A stretch of 64,000 nt of DNA from an uncultured Chloroflexus sp. GTDB lineage: Bacteria > Chloroflexota > Chloroflexia > Chloroflexales > Chloroflexaceae. Within the stretch, counting starts at the first letter, position 1; each line of letters begins with the position of its first letter. A model generated the notes under the pieces. It had not been told where the DNA came from. It was given only the letters and a program-made list of their open reading frames with translations, and made no database searches. Of this stretch, positions 18,003 to 27,495 are shown piece after piece. The stretch is taken from positions 22,096 to 86,095 of the forward strand of contig NZ_CALFBQ010000049.1 in assembly GCF_937951745.1 (NCBI RefSeq), written 5' to 3'. A program made the translations under genes and the position numbers.

Positions 18003-18096
18003 AGGCGTCAACGAATGCACGCATAAGGGAACGGATAAACGAGTGGTAACATGATAATTGCAACGAATTTATTCGTTCCCTTGCTCGTTGGCACCC

Positions 18097-18948
18097 CTAC
18101 ACGTTCTTCTCAATCGGCAGCCCGACGCTGTTCCCCCACTCCGTCCAGCTTCCATCGTAATTGCGCACGTTCGGGTAGCCGAGCAGGTAGGTCAATACAA
18201 ACCACGTATGGCTGCTGCGCTCGCCGATCCGGCAGTAGGCGATCACCTCCTTGTCGGGGGTAATCCCTTGTGAGGCGTACAGCTCGCGCAGCTCATCAGG
18301 ACTCTTGAAAGTGCTATCTTCGTTCACCGCCTTCGCCCACGGAATATTGACCGCAGTCGGGATGTGGCCGCCGCGCAGTGTGCCCTCTTGTGGATAGTCA
18401 GGCATGTGGGTGCGCTCACCGGTATACTCCTGCGGACTGCGCACATCAACCAGCGCTCCCTTGCGCTGGCGGACAAACTCCAGCACCTGATCGCGGAAAG
18501 CGCGGATGCGGGAGTCATCACGCGGCGGGGCAACGTAGTTGCCAAGCGGGTACGACGGCACCTCACGGGTGAGCGGGCGGCCTTCGGCAATCCATTTCGC
18601 CCGCCCGCCGTTCATGATCCGCACATCGTGGTGGCCGAACAGCTTGAAGACCCAGAACGCATACGTCGCCCACCAGTTGTGCTTGTCACCATAAAGTACG
18701 ACGGTGGTGTCGTTACTGATGCCCTTAGCGCGCATGAGAGACGCAAACCGATCCGAGTCGAGATAATCGCGGATAACCGGATCATTCAAGTCCTGCACCC
18801 AGTCGATTTTGACAGCACCGGGAATGTGCCCGGTCTCGTACAATAGTAAATCCTCATCGCTCTCAACAATGCGAACATTAGGATCGTTTAGGTGATCGGC
18901 GACCCACTGGGTCTCGACCAGCGCTTCAGGATGGGCATAACCACTCAT
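18097..18948 (-). CDS. Thiosulfate sulfurtransferase, two rhodanese domains
   Basis: The 283-residue protein has an inactive N-terminal rhodanese domain (about 1-135) and an active C-terminal one with Cys239 in the loop CRIGERS. Such proteins move sulfane sulfur from thiosulfate (loops of this type) or mercaptopyruvate to cyanide or protein thiols. The ATG has GGAGG seven bases upstream. It lies between the Rieske protein and the second SufU-like scaffold. It may feed sulfur to the carrier or scaffold proteins of this locus; that is inference from position. Confidence 0.9.
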   Translation of the reverse strand: MSGYAHPEALVETQWVADHLNDPNVRIVESDEDLLLYETGHIPGAVKIDWVQDLNDPVIRDYLDSDRFASLMRAKGISNDTTVVLYGDKHNWWATYAFWVFKLFGHHDVRIMNGGRAKWIAEGRPLTREVPSYPLGNYVAPPRDDSRIRAFRDQVLEFVRQRKGALVDVRSPQEYTGERTHMPDYPQEGTLRGGHIPTAVNIPWAKAVNEDSTFKSPDELRELYASQGITPDKEVIAYCRIGERSSHTWFVLTYLLGYPNVRNYDGSWTEWGNSVGLPIEKNV

Positions 18949-19022
18949 ATCAACCTCCGCTTAGCCAGCAGCAGCTTCTTGATATTGCCATTGTAGTGCG
19001 TTTCGACATATTAGTCAAGTTC

Positions 19023-19337
19023 TTACTCTGAAAACTCAACAAATATCCGGCCATTGCGCACTTCACTACGATAGGTCGCCACCGGCATAAACGCTGGCAG
19101 CGTGCGCGGCTTGCCGGTACGCAGATCGAACAGCGAACCATGCATTGGACACTCAACACACAACTCATCAAGATCAACATCGCCTTCGCTCAACGAAGCT
19201 TCGTCGTGCGAACAGCGGTCATCGATCGCGTAGACTTCACCTTCCGCCACCCGAAAAACCGCAATCCGGCGGCCAGCAATCGTAAAAGCGCGCCCGCCCC
19301 CCACCGGTACCTCGTTGACATCGCACACATCAATCAT
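19023..19337 (-). CDS. Rieske-type [2Fe-2S] ferredoxin of the suf locus
   Basis: The 104-residue soluble protein has the Rieske ligands Cys42-x-His44 (DRCSHDE) and Cys63-x2-His66 (CPMHG). There is no membrane segment and no oxygenase domain, so it is a bacterial Rieske ferredoxin. The start at 19337 has GAGGAG upstream. It follows sufB by 125 bases. Similar small Rieske proteins are often found with suf genes and may give electrons for cluster assembly or be an early client. Confidence 0.9.
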   Translation of the reverse strand: MIDVCDVNEVPVGGGRAFTIAGRRIAVFRVAEGEVYAIDDRCSHDEASLSEGDVDLDELCVECPMHGSLFDLRTGKPRTLPAFMPVATYRSEVRNGRIFVEFSE

Positions 19338-19462
19338 GACTTGCTCCTCTATATACGGGCAGCGCGGCGTACTGACCCCCTCATCCTGCACCTACGCCGC
19401 CCAATAACAGAGCGCCCCCAACGCATGGGAGCGCTCGTATCCCTCGCATTCCACACCACGCT

Positions 19463-20878
19463 TTAGCCGACCGAGCCTTCCATCTCAAGCTGGATCAGGC
19501 GGTTCAACTCGACCGCATACTCCATCGGCAGCTCGCGGGTGAACGGCTCCATGAAGCCAAGCACAATCATCGAGAGCGCGTCCGATTCGGAAATACCGCG
19601 ACTCATCAGGTAGAAGAGCTGCTCGGCGCCGATGCGGCCAACGGTCGCCTCGTGGGCCAGCGTGCAGCGATCCTCTTCAATCTCGATGTACGGGATCGTA
19701 TCCGAGGCCGACTTCTCGTCGAGGATCAGCGCGTCGCAGTTGACGTTGATCTTGGCGCCATACGCCCCCGGCGCGACTTTGGCCAGACCGCGGTAGGTGG
19801 TCTTGCCGCCGTCTTTGCTCACCGACTTGTTGGTGATGCGCGAGGTCGTTTCTGGCGCGAGATGCACCATCTTGGCGCCGGCATCTTGGTGCTGGCCGCG
19901 ACCGGCATACGCTACCGAGAGCACCTCGCCGCGCGCTTTGCGGCCCATCAGGTAGACCGACGGGTACTTCATGGTCAGCTTCGAGCCAATATTGCCGTCC
20001 ACCCACTCCATGCTGGCCTCTTCGTAAGCCACCGCCCGCTTGGTGACCAGATTGAAGATGTTGTTGGCCCAGTTCTGGATAGTGGTGTAGCGGAACTTGC
20101 CGCCTTTCTTGACAATCACCTCGACCACCGCCGAGTGAAGCGAGTTGGTGCTATAGATCGGCGCAGTGCAACCCTCGATGTAGTGGGCCTCGGCCCCTTC
20201 GTCAATGATGATCAGCGTGCGCTCGAACTGGCCCATGCGCTCGGCGTTGATGCGGAAGTAGGCTTGCAGCGGAATATCGACCTTGACCCCCTTCGGCACG
20301 TAAACGAACGAGCCACCCGACCAGACTGCGGTGTTGAGCGCGGCATACTTATTATCAGCCGCCGGCACGATAGTGCCGAAATACTCCTTGAAGAACTCAG
20401 GGTACTCCTTCAGCGCGGTGTCGGTATCGAGAAAGATCACGCCTTGCTTAGCCCACTCTTCGCGCAGCGAGTGGTAAACGACTTCCGACTCATATTGCGC
20501 GCCGACGCCGGCGAGGAACTTGCGCTCGGCTTCGGGAATGCCCAGCCGCTCGAAGGTGTTCTTGATCTCCGGCGGCACCGCATCCCAGTCAGTCTGCGGG
20601 CGCTCGTTAGCGCGCACGAAGTAGTGAATGTCATCGTAATTCAGCTCGGCCAGTTCCGGATTGGCCCACGTGCCCACCAGCGGCGTCGGCTTCTTGTTGA
20701 AAATCTCGAGCGCGCGCAGCCGCCGCTTCAACATCCACTCCGGCTCGCCCTTCATGCCGGAAAGTTCGCGCACAATGCGCTCGTTCAAACCTTTGGGCGC
20801 TTTATAAACATAGCGCTCTTCCTGTCGGAAGCCATAGCGCGAGTAGTCAAATTGCAAGTTAACCGCTTCAGCGACCAC
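19463..20878 (-). CDS. sufB: Fe-S cluster assembly protein SufB
   Basis: The 471-residue protein matches SufB over its full length, with the beta-helix core and the C-terminal segment ending [15 protein letters not shown]. It forms the SufBC2D scaffold on which clusters are built. The GTG start has AGGAG seven bases upstream. It lies downstream of sufU, separate from sufC and sufD, giving the order R-C-D-S-U-B rather than the common B-C-D-S-U or C-D-S-U-B. A 426-codon open frame on the opposite strand is only a shadow. Confidence 0.97.
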   Translation of the reverse strand: MVAEAVNLQFDYSRYGFRQEERYVYKAPKGLNERIVRELSGMKGEPEWMLKRRLRALEIFNKKPTPLVGTWANPELAELNYDDIHYFVRANERPQTDWDAVPPEIKNTFERLGIPEAERKFLAGVGAQYESEVVYHSLREEWAKQGVIFLDTDTALKEYPEFFKEYFGTIVPAADNKYAALNTAVWSGGSFVYVPKGVKVDIPLQAYFRINAERMGQFERTLIIIDEGAEAHYIEGCTAPIYSTNSLHSAVVEVIVKKGGKFRYTTIQNWANNIFNLVTKRAVAYEEASMEWVDGNIGSKLTMKYPSVYLMGRKARGEVLSVAYAGRGQHQDAGAKMVHLAPETTSRITNKSVSKDGGKTTYRGLAKVAPGAYGAKINVNCDALILDEKSASDTIPYIEIEEDRCTLAHEATVGRIGAEQLFYLMSRGISESDALSMIVLGFMEPFTRELPMEYAVELNRLIQLEMEGSVG

Positions 20879-20910
20879 TGTGCTTCTCCTTTACTAGATA
20901 ATCGACGCCA

Positions 20911-21303
20911 CTATATGTCTTCATCCTCCTGACCCACTCCATACAGACCAGCCTTAAGTGCTTTCAGCGAGAGAAGTGCGCACTTGAGCCGACTTGGATT
21001 GTGGGCCAGTGGTATACCGATAAGGTCAAGCAGATCATCCTTACTAAAGTGCTTCGCTTCCTCGACCGATTTGCCCTTAATTACCTCGGTAAGGAGCGAG
21101 GCGCTGGCTTGGCTAATTGCGCAGCCACGTCCGGTAAAACGGACATCGGTAATCACGTCGTCGGCGATAGCCAGTTCGAGCCGGATCTGATCACCGCAGA
21201 GCGGATTGCGCTCTTCGCGGACAACGGTTGGCACCGGCAGATGACCAAAGTTGCGCGGATGACGGGCATGTTCGAGGATTTGTTCACGGTAAATGTCTTC
21301 CAT
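20911..21303 (-). CDS. sufU: SufU sulfur-transfer protein
   Basis: The 130-residue protein carries Cys36 and Asp38 in NPLCGD, Cys61 in GRGCAIS and Cys108 in RLKCALL, the zinc ligands of SufU. It takes persulfide sulfur from SufS for delivery to SufBCD. It starts 20 bases after sufS and precedes sufB by 32 bases on the same strand. Confidence 0.95.
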   Translation of the reverse strand: MEDIYREQILEHARHPRNFGHLPVPTVVREERNPLCGDQIRLELAIADDVITDVRFTGRGCAISQASASLLTEVIKGKSVEEAKHFSKDDLLDLIGIPLAHNPSRLKCALLSLKALKAGLYGVGQEDEDI

Positions 21304-21322
21304 AACCGTATCTCGCTAAACC

Positions 21323-22561
21323 CTAGGCGAAAATCTGACGTGCTTTATGTAAACCAACAACCAAACGGTCAATCTCTTCGGGCAAATTGTAGAGATAGAA
21401 GCTAGCCCGCGTCGTCGCGAGTACCCCTAGCTCTCGATGCAGCGGCTGTGTACAGTGATGACCAGCCCGTACCGCCACTCCTTCTTGGTCAAGAATAGCC
21501 GCCACGTCGTGCGGATGTACCCCTTCAAGCGAGAAACTCACCGCACCACCGCGATCCGGCCCGGCTGGTGGGCCATAGACGGTCAGACCCGGCACCTCAG
21601 CCAATCGCTCCAGCGCATACGCCGTTAACTCCTGCTCGTGGTGATGGATGGCCGCCAACCCCACCTCTTGTAAATAATCAGCTGCTTCGCCGAGCGCAAT
21701 CGCCTCGCCAATTGCTGGCGTTCCTGCCTCGAAGCGGGCCGGCACCGCAGCAAAGGTGCTGTGATCCAGCTCCACCAGATCGATCATTGAACCACCGCCG
21801 AGAAAGGGAGGCATTGCGTTAAGCAGCTCACGCCGCCCCCACAGCACACCAATGCCGGTCGGACCACACATCTTATGGCCACTGAACGCCAGAAAATCGA
21901 CTCCAAGCGCCTGCACATCAATCGGCATATGGGGCACGCTTTGCGCCCCATCGAGCAACACCCGCGCACCGACTGCACGCGCTCGCGCTACGATCGGCTC
22001 GACCGGGTTGATCGTACCGAAGACGTTCGATTGATGGGTGAAGGCAACCATTTTCACTCGCTCATCGAGCAGGCGGTCGAGATCGTCAAGCACAAGCCGA
22101 CCTTGACCGTCAAACGGCAGATAGATCAGTTCGGCACCGGTGCGCTGAGCCAACAACTGCCACGGCACAATGTTGGAATGGTGTTCCATCATCGTCAGCA
22201 GAATGCGATCGCCGGCCCGAACGTTAGCGCTGCCCCACGAATAGGCAACCAGATTGATCGCCTCGGTGGTGTTGCGCACAAAGATCACTTCACGCTGGCT
22301 CGGCGCATTGATCAAGCGGGCTAACTTGCCGCGTGCGCGCTCGTAGGCAAAGGTCGCTTCCTCGCTCAGGCGATAGACACCACGGTGAACGTTGGCATTG
22401 TAGCGTCGATAGTAATGCTCTAACGCCTCGATCACACGTCGCGGCTTCTGCGACGACGCTGCACTATCAAGAAAGGCGAGCGGTTTACCATGAACTTCTT
22501 GATGAAGAATGGGAAACTCACGCCGCAGCGCAATTACATCAAACTGTGATAATGTCGCCAT
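21323..22561 (-). CDS. sufS: Cysteine desulfurase SufS
   Basis: The 412-residue group II desulfurase has the PLP Lys230 (FSGHKMCGPTG) and the active-site Cys370 in RAGHHCTQPL. It removes sulfur from cysteine and holds it as a persulfide for SufU. Length and the short Cys loop are those of SufS, not IscS. The 136-base gap from sufD holds no evident terminator. Confidence 0.96.
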   Translation of the reverse strand: MATLSQFDVIALRREFPILHQEVHGKPLAFLDSAASSQKPRRVIEALEHYYRRYNANVHRGVYRLSEEATFAYERARGKLARLINAPSQREVIFVRNTTEAINLVAYSWGSANVRAGDRILLTMMEHHSNIVPWQLLAQRTGAELIYLPFDGQGRLVLDDLDRLLDERVKMVAFTHQSNVFGTINPVEPIVARARAVGARVLLDGAQSVPHMPIDVQALGVDFLAFSGHKMCGPTGIGVLWGRRELLNAMPPFLGGGSMIDLVELDHSTFAAVPARFEAGTPAIGEAIALGEAADYLQEVGLAAIHHHEQELTAYALERLAEVPGLTVYGPPAGPDRGGAVSFSLEGVHPHDVAAILDQEGVAVRAGHHCTQPLHRELGVLATTRASFYLYNLPEEIDRLVVGLHKARQIFA

Positions 22562-22697
22562 AGCTATACCCTAATCTGATCGCCAATGAGTTTTTGGCGT
22601 CAGCTTTCAATGGCGAAGCGTGCTCTCACGCACTGCACAGCGAACTACGTGGTGCTTGCCTCAGAGCAGCGAACCACTCAAAGGCAAGCGCCACCGC

Positions 22698-23912
22698 TTA
22701 AATCTTGGCAGCGATCTCAGCCGTCAACTCTGCCCGTAGCTCCTCAAGTGGTACTGTTTCAAGCGTTGGCTCGAAGAAGCCCATCACAATCATCTGCTGC
22801 GCTTCTGCGCGTGGAATGCCGCGGGTCTGCATATAGAAGAGCTGCTCTTGATCGATGTCGCCGCTGGTCGAGGCATGCCCGCCCTTTAGCACATCATTCG
22901 TACTAATCATGAGGCCGGGGATACTATCGTTACGCGCCTTCGGGCTAAGGTGAAGGGCGTGCTCTTCCAACCGTGTGCTCGTCGCCGCCGACTCGTGCTC
23001 GATTTTGATCATGCCATCGAACACGCTATACGCCGTATCGTTCACCACCGTCTTAAACTGCATGAAGCTCTCGCAATGGTGGCCAACGTGGCGCATCCAC
23101 GGTGCAATCACTAGATGCTGGGTGTCAGCGGCAAAGGTCGCACCAAGCCAATTGAGGCGTGAACCATTTCCTACTAAGGTCGTTTCAGCCTCAATATGCT
23201 GTACTTGCCCGCCAAGCTGGATCGAGGTCCATTCGAGATGAGCATCGCGGGCAAGGATCGCGCGCTGGCCGCCAATATGGTATACGCCGTTGCCCCAATG
23301 CTGAATACTTACGAACCGCACACTCGCACCATCACCGACAAAGATCTCGGTAATCGGGCCGGCAAACGATCCGGAGCGCACGTCAGGCGAGGTAAACTCC
23401 TCAATCAAGGTCACGCTGGCTTGCGGCTCAACGATCACCAGTGTACGCGGAAAGATCGCCACACCATCGGCAGCGAGGGTGTAGATCAAGCGCAGCGGCA
23501 CCTCAATCGCCACACCTTTGGGCACATAGAGCAATGCCCCATCTTGCCAGAGCGCCGCCCGCAGCGCGCTAAATTTATGCTTCAACGGCTCAACCGCCGT
23601 ATCAATGTATTTCTGGATCAGCACCTCGTGGGTGTGCAGCGCCGCCGCCAGCGTTGTAAAGACGACACCTTGCGCCGCCAGCGCCGGATCCCACTGGATC
23701 GCAGTCGCATGCACACCATCGGATGGCGCGATGGTGGTCGGATCGAGTTTACTGAGGTCGGTGCGACGCCATTCGGGCGGAGTCATCTGGGCAAACGCCG
23801 TCCAAGCTTCGCGCCGCCGTTCGGTCAGCCATATCGGCTCGCCGGCTGCTTGCGAGCGAGCCACGACCATCTCGGCGCTGATCTCGTTCAGGGTTGGCAA
23901 TGTCGTTGTCAT
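22698..23912 (-). CDS. sufD: Fe-S cluster assembly protein SufD
   Basis: The 404-residue protein is the SufB paralogue of the SufBC2D scaffold, ending in the family pattern TRGIPRAEAQQMIVMGFFEP and a basic/acidic tail. The ATG at 23912 was chosen because GGGAG lies six bases upstream; an ATG two codons earlier would touch that site. The gene starts 11 bases after sufC ends. Confidence 0.95.
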   Translation of the reverse strand: MTTTLPTLNEISAEMVVARSQAAGEPIWLTERRREAWTAFAQMTPPEWRRTDLSKLDPTTIAPSDGVHATAIQWDPALAAQGVVFTTLAAALHTHEVLIQKYIDTAVEPLKHKFSALRAALWQDGALLYVPKGVAIEVPLRLIYTLAADGVAIFPRTLVIVEPQASVTLIEEFTSPDVRSGSFAGPITEIFVGDGASVRFVSIQHWGNGVYHIGGQRAILARDAHLEWTSIQLGGQVQHIEAETTLVGNGSRLNWLGATFAADTQHLVIAPWMRHVGHHCESFMQFKTVVNDTAYSVFDGMIKIEHESAATSTRLEEHALHLSPKARNDSIPGLMISTNDVLKGGHASTSGDIDQEQLFYMQTRGIPRAEAQQMIVMGFFEPTLETVPLEELRAELTAEIAAKI

Positions 23913-23923
23913 GCGCATCTCCC

Positions 23924-24703
23924 TTAAGCCGCACCGGTCAGCTCCTCGCGGAGCCAGTCGTAACCCCTCTCCTCCAGCTCAAGCGCCAATTCGGGGCCGC
24001 CCTCACGGACGATACGGCCCTCCATCATCACCGACACCACATCGGGCTTGATGTAGTTAAGCAGGCGCTGGTAGTGGGTAATCACCAACACACCCATATC
24101 GGGGCCGGCCAAGCGGTTGACGCCATTGGCCACAATTCGTAGCGCGTCAATGTCAAGGCCCGAATCGGTCTCATCGAGCACCGCCATCGATGGCTTGAGT
24201 AATAGCATCTGCAAAATTTCGAGCCGCTTCTTCTCGCCGCCGCTGAAACCGTCGTTCAAGTAACGACGGGCAAAGCTCTCGTCCATATCGAGGATATTGA
24301 GACCTTCGCGCAGCAATTTGCGGAACTCAGATGCCGGAATCGCCGTCTCCTTCGGGTCTTTGCCCTCTTCGGCGCGGTGCGCATTAATAGCCGAACGCAA
24401 GAAATTCGCCACCGTCACCCCCGGCACTGACACCGGGTACTGGAAGGCAAGGAAAACACCTAGCCGGCTGCGCTCATCTGGCTCCAGCTCCAGCAGATTG
24501 TGGCCCTTGTACCAAATCTCACCACCGGTCACTTCATACGAAGGATGGCCGGCAATGATATACGACAACGTGCTCTTACCGCTGCCGTTCGGGCCCATAA
24601 TCGCGTGAATGGTGCCTTGCCGCACCGTCAAATTGACACCGCGCAGAATCTCTTTGTCACCGATCCGCGCATACAGATCTTTGATGATCAGATCGTTGCT
24701 CAT
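23924..24703 (-). CDS. sufC: Fe-S cluster assembly ATPase SufC
   Basis: The 259-residue ABC ATPase has Walker [10 protein letters not shown] with Lys43, the signature FSGGEKKR and a SufC-type D-loop DETDSGLD. It powers conformational change in SufBCD. The ATG at 24703 has GAGGAG upstream. It is 30 bases downstream of sufR, consistent with one transcript. Confidence 0.97.
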   Translation of the reverse strand: MSNDLIIKDLYARIGDKEILRGVNLTVRQGTIHAIMGPNGSGKSTLSYIIAGHPSYEVTGGEIWYKGHNLLELEPDERSRLGVFLAFQYPVSVPGVTVANFLRSAINAHRAEEGKDPKETAIPASEFRKLLREGLNILDMDESFARRYLNDGFSGGEKKRLEILQMLLLKPSMAVLDETDSGLDIDALRIVANGVNRLAGPDMGVLVITHYQRLLNYIKPDVVSVMMEGRIVREGGPELALELEERGYDWLREELTGAA

Positions 24704-24733
24704 GTGCTCCTCATTAAACAAAGCAGAATAAAC

Positions 24734-25411
24734 CTAAACCTTAGCATCAGAGTCAGCAACCGATGGCGCTACCGTGAGCGGAATATCGTTTGGACGCAAG
24801 ACAAAGCGGCAATTGTGCGCCCCCGCCCGAATGGTATCTTCGAGCACGAGCTTTTCACCAAGCACGTACTCGATCATACGCCGCTCCATCGAGCAGACTT
24901 CAGGATGATCGGCTGCCACATCGTAGAACGGACAGGCGAATAGGCGCAACACATCGCCCTCGGGATTAATCTCAGCCGGCACACCACGCTGTTCTAGCAG
25001 TACACGCAACTCGTTAAGGCGAGCTGCGACATCGGCACCAGCCATTCGGTCGGCATACTCGCTCGCCAACCGCTGACTGACCCGATCGAGCAATTGCTCA
25101 ACCTTGCCCTCACCCTCTAACTCGATCAACTCGCGTAGGAGGCTGCTGATCAAGCGATCGTACTGCTTGGGGAACGACTTTTGCGCCTTCTCAGACAGAG
25201 AATACACTAATCGCGGACGGCCCGGCCCATTGCGCTCGCTCGTCACCTCAACCATATCTTCGGCTTGCAGATGCACAAGATGGTCGCGTACCGCCGTTGT
25301 GCTGACACCGAGCAAGTCGGCCAGCTCTTTGACAGTCGCCCGCGCATGACGCTGTAAGTAGCGCAAGATAATACCGGCTGGACTATCGGACGGATAACGT
25401 GAGATTTCCAT
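24734..25411 (-). CDS. sufR: SufR-type Fe-S-sensing transcriptional repressor
   Basis: The 225-residue protein has an N-terminal winged helix (about 15-75; STTAVRDHLVHLQAEDMV is the recognition helix) and a C-terminal cysteine-bearing domain. Cys160, Cys173 and Cys201 are spaced 13 and 28 residues apart, as I recall for the [4Fe-4S] ligands of cyanobacterial SufR. Holo-SufR represses suf genes and loss of the cluster derepresses them. An open frame extends to 25453, but the visible promoter lies across that segment, so the ATG at 25411 is the start. As first gene of the run it probably autoregulates through the palindrome on its -10 element. Confidence 0.9.
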   Translation of the reverse strand: MEISRYPSDSPAGIILRYLQRHARATVKELADLLGVSTTAVRDHLVHLQAEDMVEVTSERNGPGRPRLVYSLSEKAQKSFPKQYDRLISSLLRELIELEGEGKVEQLLDRVSQRLASEYADRMAGADVAARLNELRVLLEQRGVPAEINPEGDVLRLFACPFYDVAADHPEVCSMERRMIEYVLGEKLVLEDTIRAGAHNCRFVLRPNDIPLTVAPSVADSDAKV

Positions 25412-25430
25412 AGTCGCACTACTCCGAACT

Positions 25431-25469
25431 ACTATGGTATAGTCTACCAGCATTTCAAGCTATTGTCAA
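25431..25469 (-). promoter_or_regulatory. suf operon promoter with candidate SufR operator
   Basis: On the minus strand TTGACA (25464-25469) is followed after 17 bases by TAGACT (25441-25446). A perfect inverted repeat ACTAT-GGT-ATAGT (25431-25443) overlaps the -10 and the expected start site. GGTA/TACC (25436-25439 and 25445-25448) forms a second overlapping dyad. A repressor bound here would block RNA polymerase. Confidence 0.65.
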
Positions 25470-25566
25470 TAAAAAAGCCAAAAACTTTTTTAATTCCGGC
25501 AAGGGTGGGAAAGTACGCCATCACCTCCGGGTTGTCATCCTCGTTGCAAGACGTGTAATTTTGTAA

Positions 25567-25595
25567 TTGACATTACGTGAAATTGGTACTACACT
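25567..25595 (+). promoter_or_regulatory. Promoter of the small DUF4177-like gene
   Basis: TTGACA (25567-25572) and TACACT (25590-25595) are separated by exactly 17 bases. The expected transcript starts about 80 bases before the coding sequence. The promoter diverges from the suf promoter about 100 bases away. Confidence 0.65.
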
Positions 25596-25684
25596 ACTCA
25601 TGTGCCCGGCAGACCGGGGCACAGCGGCAGCGACGGAGGCCGGCGCCACGGCCACCCGCCGCGTAACATCAAAAGGAGCATCGT

Positions 25685-25948
25685 ATGCGTTGGGAGTACA
25701 AAGTCGTGTTTGTCGAGGCGTGGCAGCGCGTCTCAGTCGAAGGCCAAGAGAGCTATCCCGAAGCGGGTGAACGCAACACCGGCTTTGCTCGTCGCTTCCT
25801 CAATAAGTTAGGCGCTGACGGTTGGGAAGTGTGCGGTGTGCAAGCAGTGATGCCGGGCCGCAGTTATCTCATACTCAAGCGCCCTTTGGCTGATGGATCC
25901 GAACCCGATCTCTCGGTTGCGCGCCGGCCCAACCCGAACGCGCCGTAA
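25685..25948 (+). CDS. Small DUF4177-like protein
   Basis: This is an 87-residue protein that starts MRWEYKVVFVE and contains LNKLGADGWEVCGVQA, the pattern of the DUF4177 family (small beta-alpha proteins of unknown function). An AAAGGAG lies seven bases before the ATG. The last 20 residues are polar and Pro/Arg-rich. It stands alone, divergent from the suf run, with its own promoter. No function can be assigned. Confidence 0.8.
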   Translation: MRWEYKVVFVEAWQRVSVEGQESYPEAGERNTGFARRFLNKLGADGWEVCGVQAVMPGRSYLILKRPLADGSEPDLSVARRPNPNAP

Positions 25949-25954
25949 ACAGAC

Positions 25955-26258
25955 GCAAACAAGGTAAAGACGCCGAGGAATGTTCGCGCAAAGGCACTAG
26001 ACGCGAAGGTTTTGGGGGATACGCTCTAGCTAACACGGTGGTTTTCTTTCTGCCCCCTTTGCGCTGACAAGGGGGTTAACCCAAAGAGTACGATAGGATG
26101 TTCAGATACAGTCGCCAGTACGCTCAACAACCCTCCCCTACAAAACCCGTTGTGACCTTCGCGTCCTCGGCGTTTCAGGTTGCCGGCTTGGTAAAAGGCC
26201 GGTAACCTTCCCTACAAAACCCGTTGCGTCCTTCGCGTCCTCGGCGTCTTTGCGTTAA
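25955..26258. repeat. Largest CGCAAA-type intergenic element, with direct repeats
   Basis: The left end carries ACGCAAACAAGGTAAAGACGCCGAGG and the right end TCCTCGGCGTCTTTGCGTT, largely complementary. Inside, the words CCTACAAAACCCGTTG...CCTTCGCGTCCTCGGCGT occur twice as direct repeats, at about 26137-26173 and 26210-26247, differing by a few bases. No coding frame is convincing. It fills the gap between the DUF4177-like gene and the convergent AAA+ gene. Confidence 0.65.
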
Positions 26259-26283
26259 CCAGCCTTAGCGTTTTGTGCGTCTA

Positions 26284-27495
26284 TTACCTTCCATCACGCA
26301 GGTCGCGGCGCGGCGTAGCACGCGGGCCACGGGTAGTAAAGAGACCGCCTTCTGCCGCGTTACTCCGCTCGTGGGTAAGGCTAATACTCGGCGGCTGCGG
26401 CCCATCGCTCTGGCCGACCGCCAACCGCTGCAACTCATGCTGGCGCAACTCCTCAGCCCGCTCGATCAATTCCGGCGCTTCATCGTAGTAGAATTGCAAC
26501 GCTTGGCCGTGCTGATCAACCCCGGTGTAGCGCAATTCAATCATGCTGCCGGGAGGAATGCCGCCTGAAGCCAGCAAATCGGCCAGCGGCGCTTCGATGT
26601 CTTTTAGAATACGTTGGCGCAATGGCCGCGCACCAAACCGCGAGTCAAACCCCTTGTTCAGCAGGTACTCTTTGGCGGCTGGCGTGACGCGCAACTGCAC
26701 CGCGTACCGTAAATACTGCTGATTGCACTCGGCAATCATGCGATCAAACACTTGGCTGAGCGTTTCTGCCGAAAGCGGGCGAAAGGCGATGATTTCATCA
26801 AGCCGGTTGATCCACTCTGGCTGAAACACCTTCTGCAAGGCTTCAAACCCGATCTGATAGATCTCGCGACCGGTGGCTTCAACATCTTTATGCGGCGTGC
26901 GAAACCCAATCGTGCGCCGGTCAAGAAAGTCAACCATCTCTTTCGCGCCGACATTGGTGGTGAAAATCACGATACTATTCTGAAAGCTCACCCGTCGCCC
27001 ACCGTTGAGCAGCAGGATTTCGCCATCTTCCATCACTTGCAAGAGCAGATTCCAGAGTTCAGGCTGCCCCTTCTCAATTTCATCAAATAACACTACACTG
27101 TTTTCTTGCTCGATAATGTCAGGGTTGAGCAATGGTTTCTGGTCACGCCCGACATAGCTCGGCGGCGCACCAACCAAGGCGCTCACCTCGTGCCCTTGGC
27201 TAAAGAGCGAACAGTCAATTTTGAGAAAGGCACTGCCATCAGGACGGAGCAATTCGGCCAAGGCACGCGCGGTGGCCGTCTTGCCAACACCGGTAGGGCC
27301 GAGAAAGAGGAGAGTAGCGCGTGGACGGCGGGTATTACCGGCTGAAAAGCCGAATCGTGAGCGATTAAGCACTCGAATCACACTCTCGATCGCTCGCTCT
27401 TGACCAAAGATCTGTTCGCGCAACCGGTGCTCGACCATATCGAGCGGGTTTTTGTCACCGCGCACCGCTAACTTCATTTGGCCTTCGTTCGCCAT
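26284..27495 (-). CDS. Single-ring Clp-type AAA+ unfoldase (ClpA/ClpB D2-like)
   Basis: The 403-residue protein consists of only the second ATPase module of ClpA/ClpB plus its small domain. It lacks the Clp N-domain, D1 and the ClpX zinc finger. Walker A GPTGVGKT has Lys72, Walker B LFDEIEKG has Asp138-Glu139, and the pore-loop aromatic is Tyr114 (SYVG). An IGF tripeptide at 196-198 sits where ClpA has its ClpP-docking IGL loop, just before FQPEWINRLD. It may therefore feed ClpP, though no clpP is nearby. The last 50 residues are disordered and Arg/Pro-rich. The ATG at 27495 has GGGGAGG upstream. Confidence 0.85.
   Translation of the reverse strand: MANEGQMKLAVRGDKNPLDMVEHRLREQIFGQERAIESVIRVLNRSRFGFSAGNTRRPRATLLFLGPTGVGKTATARALAELLRPDGSAFLKIDCSLFSQGHEVSALVGAPPSYVGRDQKPLLNPDIIEQENSVVLFDEIEKGQPELWNLLLQVMEDGEILLLNGGRRVSFQNSIVIFTTNVGAKEMVDFLDRRTIGFRTPHKDVEATGREIYQIGFEALQKVFQPEWINRLDEIIAFRPLSAETLSQVFDRMIAECNQQYLRYAVQLRVTPAAKEYLLNKGFDSRFGARPLRQRILKDIEAPLADLLASGGIPPGSMIELRYTGVDQHGQALQFYYDEAPELIERAEELRQHELQRLAVGQSDGPQPPSISLTHERSNAAEGGLFTTRGPRATPRRDLRDGR

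Noticed and set aside
19652..20932. A 426-codon open frame on the plus strand
   Set aside because: It lies wholly opposite sufB, which has strong homology. Its protein is Arg/His-rich and resembles no family; it is a shadow of high-GC codon use.
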